64,000 bases of DNA from Candidatus Gastranaerophilales bacterium (GTDB lineage: Bacteria > Cyanobacteriota > Vampirovibrionia > Gastranaerophilales > Gastranaerophilaceae). The first letter of the stretch is position 1. Every line of letters begins with the position of its first letter. The stretch spans positions 1 to 64,000 of the forward strand of contig CALVBS010000004.1 in assembly GCA_944325865.1 (NCBI GenBank), given 5' to 3'. The translations under genes were made by a program, and so were the position numbers. Shown here one piece after another: positions 33,670 to 41,958 of this stretch. A model generated the notes under the pieces. That model was not told where the DNA came from. It did not search any database and was given only the letters and a program-made list of their open reading frames with translations.

Positions 33670-35058
33670 TTATACAAGATACTTTTGTAATGTAGTCTTA
33701 TCAAAAACTTCAATACTCTCCTGTGAATGAATAAATATCATACAGCTTAAAAGAGATTTCAGAGTTTCAAAATCGGAAAATGCCATTTTATTCCGTAAAT
33801 CTTCCATATTATTTGCCAGAAATTCCATGATAATAATCTTATTATCAAAAACCAGACCTGAAAAGTAATCAAAAATCTCTTTAGTCTTGACCCCTTCAAG
33901 ATAGATGATATCAGGTGATTGGAACTCGATAAACCTTGACGCTTTATCCATATTAAAGCTTACATTTTCATTAAGTTCACACTGGTTTACACCTTTCAAA
34001 TTGTATTTTGCAATACTTTCAAGAGTCATAATATTTTTGTTTTTATATCTTGAAGCTATTTCCAGTAACAGAGAATAGATAATGTGAGTTTTTCCGCTTA
34101 ATGGAGACCCGCAAACAAGGATAATTCCTGGTTCATTAATGGCGTAATTAATTGTCTTCAGCTGACTGTCTGTTTTTAATATTGAGGATAACTTTTTAGG
34201 AGGTTTATAAATTTTAAGAAAAATTCTCTCGCCCATAATGGTCGGGAAGGTGGAAACACTTGCTATTAAGTCAATATCATCCACTTTAAATGATAATTTC
34301 CCGAGCTGTGGCACTTCGGAAACAGAAGGATCAAGCTCAGCAAGAGTTTTTAACTTTGCAATAAATGATGAAATCAAAACATTAGGAATAGTACCTTTAA
34401 CGTTAATTTCGCCGTTAAGTTTAAAATTCACAGCTAATCCAGAATCTTCATGTTGAAATGTTATTTCATGAACATTTTCCAGAATTGCCTGTTTAAGAAT
34501 TGCACGGATAATTTTTTGTATATGATTATCGCTCAAATCCTCACTGTGGAGTTCTTCTCTCCAGTCAAAATTAATATATTCACTATTGGTGTATATTTCA
34601 CCTACTGTAATATCAGTTTTATAATATTCGTCAATCTTTTTCAAAATACTTGCTTCCGTAGCAATAACAGGTTCAATAGAACATTCCGCAGATTCAATTA
34701 TTCTGTCTATTGCAAATAAATCCAGAGGATCGGCCATTGCAACAGTCAGAGTATCTTCAATTTTAAACAGCGGAATAATCCTGTATTTTTTTGCATCGGA
34801 AAAATTTATAAACTTAAGACAATTTTTATCAAGAGTATAATCATCAAGATTAACAGACGGAATATGCAGTTTACTTTCAAGAAATTTTATAATTGTCTCC
34901 TCTGTTAAAATTCCTGAATTTATAAGAGCCTGACCGATATTAATATTTTGTGCGGACGCAATTTCCTCCGCCTGTTCTATTGTTTCATAAGGCACAAGTC
35001 CGGCTCTGACTAAATCGTATTTCAATTTTTCAAGAGTTTTGTTAGTAACGGTTTCCAT
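33670..35058 (-). CDS. Divergent PilB/GspE-like type II/IV secretion ATPase
   Basis: This 462-residue protein follows the PilB/GspE layout: a GspE N-terminal domain (about 1-150, with GQALINSGILTEETIIKFLESKLHIPSV) and an ATPase domain from about 180. The active-site motifs have drifted. Walker A reads CGSPLSGKTH near residue 313 instead of GPTGSGKTTT. The Walker B region reads PDIIYLEGVKTKEI instead of PDIILVGEIRDxET. The four-cysteine zinc motif of PilB is absent, and the C-terminal part is short. It may be a regulatory or inactive paralogue of the pilus motor. A response regulator gene lies 10 bases upstream on the same strand, so the pair is probably co-expressed. Confidence 0.78.
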   Translation of the reverse strand: METVTNKTLEKLKYDLVRAGLVPYETIEQAEEIASAQNINIGQALINSGILTEETIIKFLESKLHIPSVNLDDYTLDKNCLKFINFSDAKKYRIIPLFKIEDTLTVAMADPLDLFAIDRIIESAECSIEPVIATEASILKKIDEYYKTDITVGEIYTNSEYINFDWREELHSEDLSDNHIQKIIRAILKQAILENVHEITFQHEDSGLAVNFKLNGEINVKGTIPNVLISSFIAKLKTLAELDPSVSEVPQLGKLSFKVDDIDLIASVSTFPTIMGERIFLKIYKPPKKLSSILKTDSQLKTINYAINEPGIILVCGSPLSGKTHIIYSLLLEIASRYKNKNIMTLESIAKYNLKGVNQCELNENVSFNMDKASRFIEFQSPDIIYLEGVKTKEIFDYFSGLVFDNKIIIMEFLANNMEDLRNKMAFSDFETLKSLLSCMIFIHSQESIEVFDKTTLQKYLV

Positions 35059-35068
35059 AAATAAAAGC

Positions 35069-35431
35069 CTATTTCAAATATTCATTAACTTTTTTCACAA
35101 CTTCTTCCAGCTCAAACGGTTTTGTAATATATTCATCTGCTCCTGTTTCTTCTCCTATGAGCTTGTCTTCTTCCTGAGAACGTGCAGTAATCATCAAAAT
35201 GGGAATATTTTTGTATTTGTTATCAAACTTCAAAAGGCGGCTGATTTTATACCCGTTAATCTTCGGCATCATAACATCCAGAATAATCAAATCCGGCATA
35301 ATTTCTTTAGCCAGTCTAAGCCCGTCCTCGCCGTTATAAGCACAGTAGCAGGTATAATCTTCTACTTCAAGAACAAATTTAAGGCTTTCAACAATATCTT
35401 GTTCATCATCTACAATGAGAATCTTTTTCAT
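35069..35431 (-). CDS. Stand-alone response regulator receiver
   Basis: This 120-residue protein is a single CheY-like receiver domain without an output domain. Acidic pocket residues are at D8/D9, the phosphoacceptor is D52 (LIILDVMMP), T82 is in MITAR and K104 in ITKPF. It reads into the PilB-like gene with a 10-base gap, so it could control pilus or motility output by protein contact. A hybrid histidine kinase gene lies about 2 kb away at 37.5-39.3 kb and could be a partner, but this is only positional. Confidence 0.93.
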   Translation of the reverse strand: MKKILIVDDEQDIVESLKFVLEVEDYTCYCAYNGEDGLRLAKEIMPDLIILDVMMPKINGYKISRLLKFDNKYKNIPILMITARSQEEDKLIGEETGADEYITKPFELEEVVKKVNEYLK

Positions 35432-35601
35432 AATTTCCCCTAATCTTAATAAAACAAATAAAATTCGTTCGTAATTTCATTATAACATATCAAAACACAT
35501 CTTCTAATATATTACAATTTGTAAAAAGTAAACAATATGAAGGCAAATTAGAGTATTCACGTGTTTTATGAAAGTTAAAAAGAAATATAGGAGAAATCAT
35601 T

Positions 35602-36438
35602 ATGTTCGGGAAATTAGGCAGAAAAGCTATTCAGGAAGCTGCTCAAAAGATATCAAAAGAAAAACCTGTTTACAGATTTAACGAAACCTTTCAAACAATG
35701 GGTGCTCAGGTCAGACCTGCCGACACCAGAACTCCGGGACAGGTTCTTGCGACAATGGAAGACCTTGCAAAAAGGAATCCTGATATCGCAGAATTTATGA
35801 CAGAACTTAAAAAGATGAATCCGGAACATCAAAAACTTGCAGCAGATACAATGGAACTTGCAAGAATGCATGAAATGCTTCCAACAAATATAGATATGAA
35901 TCAAAAAAATCCACAAACCGGAAAATCTCTGCTACAAGCGGTACTTAACATTTTACCCAAAGCTTCAAAAGAAAATCCTGCAATCATTGATTTTACAAAA
36001 GAAGTTATTAACAACACAGACTCAACAACAGCAAAGTATTTTTTGGCAAGTTTTCCGGACAACGCACTCAAAACTGAATTTGCACAACATTTAAAAGCTT
36101 CTATCCCTATAGTAAAAAATATTGCTGAACAAACTCTCAGCGGCGGTTATACAATGGACTTCAGCAAACAGAAAAACTTTATGGATTTCATTGCCACTTT
36201 AATTAACAGAGAATCAAAACCTGAAAAAATTGCTCTGCTGCCGAAATTAACAAAAGTAGCCGATGAAATTCCTGGGGAAAATATGCTGTATCTTGACAGC
36301 TTTATCCGCTCAAACACTCCTGTTGAACAGGTAGAGAAAAATTTTGAAACAGTTAAAGATGTTGCTGAAATGATGAACAAAAAAGGCAGCTCTTTTGATA
36401 TTGTTGACTTTTTAAATAATAACGTAAACCTTGATTAA
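35602..36438 (+). CDS. Alpha-helical protein of unknown function
   Basis: I do not recognise this 278-residue protein. It is soluble, has no signal peptide and is predicted by eye to be nearly all helical. Repeating blocks such as NPDIAEFMTELKKMNPEHQKLAADTMELARM and NPAIIDFTKEVINNTDSTTAKYFLASFPDN suggest a helical-repeat fold. There are no cysteines or obvious catalytic motifs. AGGAG precedes the ATG, and a terminator follows. It lies between the response regulator and the second prepilin module but diverges from the former. Confidence 0.72.
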   Translation: MFGKLGRKAIQEAAQKISKEKPVYRFNETFQTMGAQVRPADTRTPGQVLATMEDLAKRNPDIAEFMTELKKMNPEHQKLAADTMELARMHEMLPTNIDMNQKNPQTGKSLLQAVLNILPKASKENPAIIDFTKEVINNTDSTTAKYFLASFPDNALKTEFAQHLKASIPIVKNIAEQTLSGGYTMDFSKQKNFMDFIATLINRESKPEKIALLPKLTKVADEIPGENMLYLDSFIRSNTPVEQVEKNFETVKDVAEMMNKKGSSFDIVDFLNNNVNLD

Positions 36439-36463
36439 TAACTTCATAAAATACAATTATAAA

Positions 36464-36497
36464 ACAAACCTGTAAAATACAAATGCAGGTTTGTTTT
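36464..36497. terminator. Terminator between helical protein and module 2 regulator
   Basis: ACAAACCTG and CAGGTTTGT form a 9-bp stem with a 13-nt loop and TTTT behind it on the plus strand. The convergent regulator gene ends at the same place. Confidence 0.7.
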
Positions 36498-36720
36498 ATT
36501 CATTTAAATGAAAAATATTCTCAACAGGAACACCGAGAGAATCAGCAAGAACAACTACCTTTTTTATAGTAAGGTTCTGTTCCCCGCGTTCTACTTTACC
36601 TATGTAATTCGTATGAACATTGGCAAGTTCTGCAAACTTTTCCTGCGACAGTCGTCTTTTTATTCTTTCGACACGAAAATTCAATCCGATTTTCTTTAAA
36701 ACATCAATGTAATCAGACAT
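36496..36720 (-). CDS. XRE-family regulator (module 2)
   Basis: This 74-residue repressor-like protein starts at the ATG at 36720 (MSDYIDVLKKIGLNFRVERI). A longer frame upstream would run through the pilin promoter and is rejected. The canonical XRE domain is LNFRVERIKRRLSQEKFAELANVHTNYIGKVERGEQNLTIKKVVVLADSLGVPVENIF. It diverges from a prepilin gene, with only about 70 bases between the two starts. That gap contains a strong promoter and a palindrome across its -10 box, so it very likely controls the pilin and itself. Confidence 0.9.
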   Translation of the reverse strand: MSDYIDVLKKIGLNFRVERIKRRLSQEKFAELANVHTNYIGKVERGEQNLTIKKVVVLADSLGVPVENIFHLNE

Positions 36721-36737
36721 ATGCAAATCATATACTA

Positions 36738-36781
36738 TTGACAATGTGCATTCTATACTATTATAATAGTGTATCAGGAGG
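36738..36781 (+). promoter_or_regulatory. Promoter, operator and ribosome site of prepilin module 2
   Basis: TTGACA (36738-36743) and TATAAT (36762-36767) are 18 bases apart. The -10 box sits inside the perfect palindrome ACTATTATAATAGT (36757-36770), which extends with one mismatch to 36754-36773. AGGAGG follows at 36776-36781, so the leader would be very short. Confidence 0.65.
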
Positions 36782-36789
36782 TATTTATT

Positions 36790-37524
36790 TTGACTAAAAT
36801 CAGAATTACACATCGAAAGAATATCCTTAAAAGTACATCCCAACTAGCATTTACCCTTGCTGAAACCCTTATCACATTAGGAATAATCGGTATAGTAGCA
36901 GCAATGACCCTACCGGCACTTATTGGCAAATGGCACAAGCTTGTCACGGTTAACAAGTTAAAAACGGCATATTCCTTGATATCACAGGGAATAGAACGTG
37001 CGGAATCCGACTATGGAGCGGTAAAAGATTGGACATTTCGTGATAAAGATGATTTTACAAATAAATACATAAAACCGTATTATGATGTGCTAAAAGTATA
37101 TGAAAAAGGGGATTTACCGGCAGGATTTCATCATTACTGCATGGACGGCACAACATGTGACAATTACGGAAGCTTTAAAAATGCACAAAAAATTATCCTC
37201 AAAAATGGCATGATGCTCTCTATGGATATTGATACAACGACAGAAAACTATGTTTGGCTTACAATCACAATAGATTTAAACGGATTAAAAAATTTCAGCA
37301 CTTACGGTAAAGATACATTTATTTTTTCTCTTGATCCTACAAATGAAAAACTTCTCCCTTATGGCCTGGGCAGAGTGACAGGCGAATTTACAAATACAAA
37401 CAGGGATAAATCAAGAAAGGCTTTAATGTCGGGAGAAACCAGAAGCTGTACTCGGGCTGGACTATTTTGCGGTGCTGTAATTTTTCTTGACAACTGGGAA
37501 ATTAAAGATGACTACCCGTGGTAA
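36790..37524 (+). CDS. Type IV prepilin-like protein (module 2)
   Basis: This 244-residue pseudopilin-like protein starts at TTG 36790, eight bases after AGGAGG; an earlier GTG at 36769 would overlap the ribosome site. The leader of about 19 residues is basic, then comes AFTLAETLITLGIIGIVAAMTLP with Ala at -1, F at +1 and E at +5. The globular part has four or more cysteines, a WLTITIDLNGLKNFSTYGKDTFIF segment equivalent to the D-x-N-G loop of the other two, and a C-terminus of LDNWEIKDDYPW. It lacks the final Y-K-L of the other pilins. The divergent XRE gene is its probable regulator. Confidence 0.9.
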   Translation: MTKIRITHRKNILKSTSQLAFTLAETLITLGIIGIVAAMTLPALIGKWHKLVTVNKLKTAYSLISQGIERAESDYGAVKDWTFRDKDDFTNKYIKPYYDVLKVYEKGDLPAGFHHYCMDGTTCDNYGSFKNAQKIILKNGMMLSMDIDTTTENYVWLTITIDLNGLKNFSTYGKDTFIFSLDPTNEKLLPYGLGRVTGEFTNTNRDKSRKALMSGETRSCTRAGLFCGAVIFLDNWEIKDDYPW

Positions 37525-37530
37525 ATAAAT

Positions 37531-39252
37531 TCAACGGCTTAAAACGGAAAATTCTTCTGTTTTAACGGATTTTTGTGAAGCCACAGGGATTGCAAAACAG
37601 AAATTTGAACCCTTTTCAAGCTGGCTGTCGCACCAGATTGCTCCTTTATGGGCATCCAGAAGTTGTTTTGCAATCGGAAGTCCGAGTCCGGAACCGCCGG
37701 CTTTCCTTGACAGGGAGTTCTCTATCTGGGCAAACTTATCAAAAGCACGCAGCAAATCGGTCTCTGCAATACCAATACCTTCATCTTTCACCGAAACAAC
37801 AATGTAATCACCATTAAGATTTGCAATTTCATCCTGAAAGTACGGATGAACCGAAATATCGTCTGCATTCTTCAATTCAGACGTAATTGTGATATTTTTC
37901 CCTTCCGGAGTAAATTTAATTGCATTAGAAACAAGATTAGTAAGCACCTGTTCCAGTCTTTGCGAATCAGCATAAATTTCAGGCAAATCTTCTGCCTCAA
38001 CTATATTCAAATTAAGCCCTTTTTCTTTTGCAAGAATTGAGATAGTAGATTTTACATACTCAATAACCTGATGAATATTAATATTTTTAAAATGAAAATC
38101 CATCTTTCCTGCTTCAATTTTCGATAAATCAAGCAGGTCATTTATAATTCCGGAAAGGCGTTGAACATTTCGTTTTGCCATATCAAGAAATTTATTTCCC
38201 GACTCGTTAATCTCCCCGCATTTACCTGTCAAAAGAATATCCAGAGAATTTTTGATTGAAGTCAAAGGCGTTCTCAGTTCATGTGAAACGATTGATATAA
38301 ATTCAGATTTGAGCCGCTCAAGCTTTTCGAGTTTCAGATTAGTTTCTTTAATCTCCTGATACAACGTTGCACTTTTCAACGGTAGAGTTACCTGCTGAGC
38401 TATTGTTTGAAAACATGTTGCGTCTTCCGTTGAAAACGGTACGTCTTTAAAAATTTCTATACACCCGAAAACCGTATCTCCAAGTTTAACCGGGGCAAAC
38501 ATATTATCATACTGAAATAAATTAAAGTTAAATTTATTTGCCGGATACTTAATATGTTTTATCACCCTTAAAGACTCTGCATCAAGTGCAAATGGATATT
38601 TATTATCTTCAAACATTGATTTGTAATGCAAAACTGTCCGCAGCTTTAAAGCATTAATAAGTTCATCGGATAAATCGTAGAGCGAATTTATCAACAAAAC
38701 AGGTTTATCTTCCGAACATAAGGAAAGTGTACAAGTAAGCGAAAAACTCAAAGACTTATCAATGCCTTCAATCATATAATTAATAAGTTTTTTCTTATCA
38801 AGAGTTCCTGCAAAACGAGAACTGGTATCATACAAAGCATTTAATCTATACAAACTGCCTGCTAAATCTTTGTTTGTCTCAGAAAGCTGTTCCAGAGATT
38901 TTTTCATTCTTAAATTCATATCAATCGTAGCAAGCACCAGTTCATCACACATATTATCGTTAATAATTGCGTTAGCAATTTTTAACAGCTCTTTATCAAT
39001 TACTGAGTTATCAGTATTTAAAATAACAGAAGAATTTTCGCATAAAGGTTTTATCTTTTTAGCCAGAGTTTTAAAATTAATATTTTCAGACAAAAAATCA
39101 AAAATAATAATATCAGGTTTTCTGACACTTATAGAATCGTAAAGATAAGTCTCATCAGCACACACAGCAAACTCAAATTTGTTTGCGGAAAAAAGTTGCA
39201 TTAAATGTTCCTTAATCTCTGTTCTGTCAGATACTAATAAAATATAACCCAT
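37531..39252 (-). CDS. Hybrid-type sensor histidine kinase with receiver-like and GAF domains
   Basis: This cytoplasmic histidine kinase of about 573 residues starts at the ATG at 39252 (MGYILLVSDRTEIKEHLMQLF); a longer frame adds an unrelated hydrophobic stretch. Residues 1-120 resemble a receiver domain (PDIIIFDFLSEN at the phosphoacceptor strand). A GAF-like domain follows at about 150-310. The dimerisation/phosphotransfer domain has H324 (IVSHELRTPL), and the ATPase domain has N-box NLVSNAIKFTPEG, DEGIGI and GSGLGLPIAK. No membrane helix or signal peptide is present, so it senses an internal signal. The stop lies 6 bases from the convergent prepilin stop. Confidence 0.92.
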   Translation of the reverse strand: MGYILLVSDRTEIKEHLMQLFSANKFEFAVCADETYLYDSISVRKPDIIIFDFLSENINFKTLAKKIKPLCENSSVILNTDNSVIDKELLKIANAIINDNMCDELVLATIDMNLRMKKSLEQLSETNKDLAGSLYRLNALYDTSSRFAGTLDKKKLINYMIEGIDKSLSFSLTCTLSLCSEDKPVLLINSLYDLSDELINALKLRTVLHYKSMFEDNKYPFALDAESLRVIKHIKYPANKFNFNLFQYDNMFAPVKLGDTVFGCIEIFKDVPFSTEDATCFQTIAQQVTLPLKSATLYQEIKETNLKLEKLERLKSEFISIVSHELRTPLTSIKNSLDILLTGKCGEINESGNKFLDMAKRNVQRLSGIINDLLDLSKIEAGKMDFHFKNINIHQVIEYVKSTISILAKEKGLNLNIVEAEDLPEIYADSQRLEQVLTNLVSNAIKFTPEGKNITITSELKNADDISVHPYFQDEIANLNGDYIVVSVKDEGIGIAETDLLRAFDKFAQIENSLSRKAGGSGLGLPIAKQLLDAHKGAIWCDSQLEKGSNFCFAIPVASQKSVKTEEFSVLSR

Positions 39253-39420
39253 AATATAATGGTAGCAACAAATCAGACTTTTGCAAATTGTTAAAAAAAA
39301 TATATTTAAATTAATGTAAACAAACTTTAACAATTTTCAAAAATAATTAAAGAAAAAGCCGGAATAAGCCGTAAACCATGGTGTAAACTTATAAACTGAT
39401 TGGAAAGGACAGAGTTTCAA

Positions 39421-41244
39421 ATGGGTTTATCGGCATCACAGGCCAGATTATTAAGCATAACATCAAGGATATCGGACAATGAACTTCGTTCACAGACGAT
39501 AACCAATGCAAAGACTGCACTTGCAAACAAGACAAGTCAGGCAAGTCAGGAATATCTTGCTGCACTGGATGAAACGAATATGTTCTTTTCAACCTATGAT
39601 GAAGACGGAAATAAAGTAAAAGAATCACTGACTGCTGCCTGTCTATCACAATATGCACCGTTAAAAAATCAATACGGTATTATTAATACAGACGGGCAAA
39701 TAATGGTTTCCGAAATAGATGCACAGAATTATTTGGAAAGTGCAACACTGGGCGAATTTTTGGAAAAATACGGTGTTGCAACCGTAGAAAATGTTCAGGT
39801 TGACAACCCTGAATATGTTGAACAGGCAATTTACATTTACGGTTCCAACTGGAAAGAATGGATTGATGGTACAGCAGATGAAAGTACAGCTGGAGGGCTA
39901 CAAGGTCTTCAACCAATGCTTCCAGATTACAATAAAGTAGTATGGACTGAAACTATAGATGAAACCTTGTATCCAAAATTTGTAAATGCATCAAAGGGAT
40001 GTTTGGACCATTGTTACAATAAAGAAGGTTCAGGAGAAGATTGTTATTTACACGTACTGGCACACCTTCTGGAGCTTGACGTGGATGAGAACACCGGAAC
40101 AGTAAACTCCGCCGCATATCCAAAAGAATTTACTACAACCTACGGGCAACCAATAAAAGTTGGTACAGGTCAAATAACATCGTCTAATATTTATGGAATA
40201 GGAATTCCTCACAACAAAACTCTTGACATGAAAGAAGTTTCTGATGCCGTTTGTAATGAAAGCGGCAAAGTCTATCACGCAGCGGAAGATGAAGCGGATA
40301 AAGCACATTATGAAAGTCTTGCAACATCAGGGCTTACAGGTAATGATTTACTGGTAGAACAATTATTGAGTAACTACTACACTGATGAAAACGGAGAAAC
40401 TCAATTAAAAACTTTAAAACAAAAAATCATTGATTTATACTATGTAACAGAAAACCGCCATAGCTTAGGTGTTGATTTTGACACAACCTTGATAGAAGCT
40501 ATTGAAAGATTTCAGGAAGATATGAAACTGAAAGAATATAAAGCAGATAGTGTACCTGACGAAGAAGCCTGGAAAAAAGACCACGACAAATGGCAGCTGG
40601 CTATGGAACAGGCCCTTGAAGTTTTGAACGGTCTGGAGAGATACTTAACCGATGACCAGATAACATATACCGATGCGGATCAGGCACAATGGTATGTAAA
40701 CCTATGGCACAGAATGAACGGGGCTTCCGATTACAAAGTCACCATTGACGGGGTTGATAACGGAACGCATCCTACCGAACATTATCTCGGACAGCTGGAA
40801 GAAGAAGAAAAATATGCCCAGATGGATAATTCACTCATTAACGGTCTGACAGATAACGGGAAACTGTTATGGACAGTTCTTGAAGACGGACTTATGAATA
40901 GTGCTGATTACCTTAATTACGGATTGAAAAACGGTACTCTGACACTTGAACGAGTCAACTTCACAGAACCTACAGAAGACGGTTCCGGTATTGAACAGGC
41001 AACCTGGACATCCATTATCTATACAAATGCTCTGGATATCTCTGAGGAAGAAAACGAAAAAGCCATTACAAAAGCTGAAGTTAAATACGAACAAACGCTC
41101 AAAGACATTGAAGCTAAAGATAAGCAATACGATAATATGATAAGACGTCTTGATACTGAACACAGTGCATTACAAACAGAATACGACACTATCAAGAATG
41201 TCATCAGCAAAAACATTGAGCGAACATTAAAAATGTACTCATAG
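39421..41244 (+). CDS. Large acidic protein with helical ends, possible flagellar-type export substrate
   Basis: This 607-residue acidic protein belongs to no family I can name. It starts at the ATG at 39421 (MGLSASQARLLSITSRISDN), with GGAAAGGA upstream. The first 60 residues form a polar amphipathic helix, and the last 60 (KAEVKYEQTLKDIEAKDKQYDNMIRRLDTEH and on to NIERTLKMYS) form a coiled coil. Paired helical ends with a variable middle are the plan of flagellar and type III-exported axial proteins, so export by the flagellar system is possible. The middle has two cysteine pairs (CLDHCYNKEGSGEDC) and no enzyme motif. No signal peptide is seen. It is followed by the dispersed repeat region. 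Confidence 0.7.
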   Translation: MGLSASQARLLSITSRISDNELRSQTITNAKTALANKTSQASQEYLAALDETNMFFSTYDEDGNKVKESLTAACLSQYAPLKNQYGIINTDGQIMVSEIDAQNYLESATLGEFLEKYGVATVENVQVDNPEYVEQAIYIYGSNWKEWIDGTADESTAGGLQGLQPMLPDYNKVVWTETIDETLYPKFVNASKGCLDHCYNKEGSGEDCYLHVLAHLLELDVDENTGTVNSAAYPKEFTTTYGQPIKVGTGQITSSNIYGIGIPHNKTLDMKEVSDAVCNESGKVYHAAEDEADKAHYESLATSGLTGNDLLVEQLLSNYYTDENGETQLKTLKQKIIDLYYVTENRHSLGVDFDTTLIEAIERFQEDMKLKEYKADSVPDEEAWKKDHDKWQLAMEQALEVLNGLERYLTDDQITYTDADQAQWYVNLWHRMNGASDYKVTIDGVDNGTHPTEHYLGQLEEEEKYAQMDNSLINGLTDNGKLLWTVLEDGLMNSADYLNYGLKNGTLTLERVNFTEPTEDGSGIEQATWTSIIYTNALDISEEENEKAITKAEVKYEQTLKDIEAKDKQYDNMIRRLDTEHSALQTEYDTIKNVISKNIERTLKMYS

Positions 41245-41261
41245 TTAGTAATACACAAGTT

Positions 41262-41309
41262 TCATTGCCCCTTTTGTAAAGGAGGTGCCACAAAGTGGCG
41301 GTGGGTTTC
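41262..41309. repeat. Partial hairpin-repeat unit before dispersed copy 2
   Basis: CCCCTTTTGTAAAGG followed by GGTGCCACAAAGTGGCGGTGGG matches the 3' half of the units at 21975-22354. It abuts the dispersed repeat exactly as at the first locus. Confidence 0.75.
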
Positions 41310-41529
41310 ACTTCATACTATTTTTAATGTGTATTTTTTGTAGTCTATTCTTTCTCTTTGTTGCTATGTAAAGAGAAAGAACAGACAGAAGAAAGAGAAA
41401 CATGCTATACTACGGCAATGCTTCGCATTGCTTTATTCAAAATGACGCCGTGAAAAACAGAGTTTTTCACCTTTCAGCCTCGCTATCGTGCTATCGCACA
41501 CGCTCGGCATTTTTTTTAGCAAACAGCCT
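41310..41529 (+). repeat. 220-bp dispersed repeat, copy 2
   Basis: This is nearly identical to 22355-22573 and in the same orientation. In the large hairpin (41343-41386) the loop reads TTGCTATG, the exact reverse complement of the loop in copy 1, while the flanks are unchanged. Confidence 0.87.
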
Positions 41530-41625
41530 TCCTTCGTAAGGGAGGTGACACGAAGTGGCGGTAGGTTTTCACTATTACAGAAAAAATCCCCCCTGCCCCC
41601 CTTTACAAAAGGGGGCTTATAACTG
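41530..41625. repeat. Partial hairpin-repeat unit after dispersed copy 2
   Basis: CCTTCGTAAGGGAGG, a CACGAAGTGG hairpin, ATTACAGAAAAAATCCCCCC and a CCCCCCTTTAC-AAAAGGGGG hairpin match one unit of the 21975 array. The last hairpin also lies just behind the stop of the convergent regulator gene and could terminate it. Confidence 0.75.
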
Positions 41626-41847
41626 CTATTTCAAATCAATCAAATCTTCAAGTTTGCAATCCAAAGCTCTGAGTATAGCAAACAATGTAGTTACTCTGAT
41701 ATCTACTTCACCTTTTTCAATACGCCCTAAATGTTGAGCATTAATTGAATCAGCACGTTCTACTAATTGTTCTTGAGTTAACTTTTTCTTTGCTCGCTCT
41801 ATCCGGATATTGTCACCCAGAATAACCAAATCTTTATTCTTTTTCAT
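41626..41847 (-). CDS. XRE-family regulator (orphan module)
   Basis: This 73-residue protein is a bare XRE domain: LGDNIRIERAKKKLTQEQLVERADSINAQHLGRIEKGEVDIRVTTLFAILRALDCKLEDLIDLK. It resembles the regulators beside the prepilin genes in size and layout, but here the divergent partner is a 77-residue protein of another kind. A perfect 11-bp inverted repeat lies between the two genes and is its likely operator. Confidence 0.92.
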   Translation of the reverse strand: MKKNKDLVILGDNIRIERAKKKLTQEQLVERADSINAQHLGRIEKGEVDIRVTTLFAILRALDCKLEDLIDLK

Positions 41848-41865
41848 GAAATTTATTATATTTAA

Positions 41866-41915
41866 TTGACATTAACCCTACCATATGTAATAATATTAAT
41901 AATCAATATTATTAC
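41866..41915 (+). promoter_or_regulatory. Promoter and long inverted repeat between the divergent pair
   Basis: TTGACA (41866-41871) is followed by GTAATAATATT (41887-41897), a 7-base spacer and AATATTATTAC (41905-41915), a perfect 11-bp inverted repeat that covers the -10 region. A second TTGACA lies at 41933. The half-site AATATTA also occurs in the operators of prepilin modules 1 and 3. Confidence 0.6.
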
Positions 41916-41958
41916 ATTGATATATAAAACATTGACATTGAAAAATATAGGATTATTT

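Noticed and set aside
35602-36438. Helical protein considered as a phage or toxin component
   Set aside because: No motif, neighbour or compositional shift supports this; left as unknown.
36721-36843. Longer start for the module 2 regulator
   Set aside because: The extension would translate through the pilin promoter and into the pilin gene; the XRE domain begins right after the ATG at 36720.
41866-41958. Upstream start for the 77-residue protein
   Set aside because: It would read through the promoter and inverted repeat and produces a low-complexity Ile-rich stretch.
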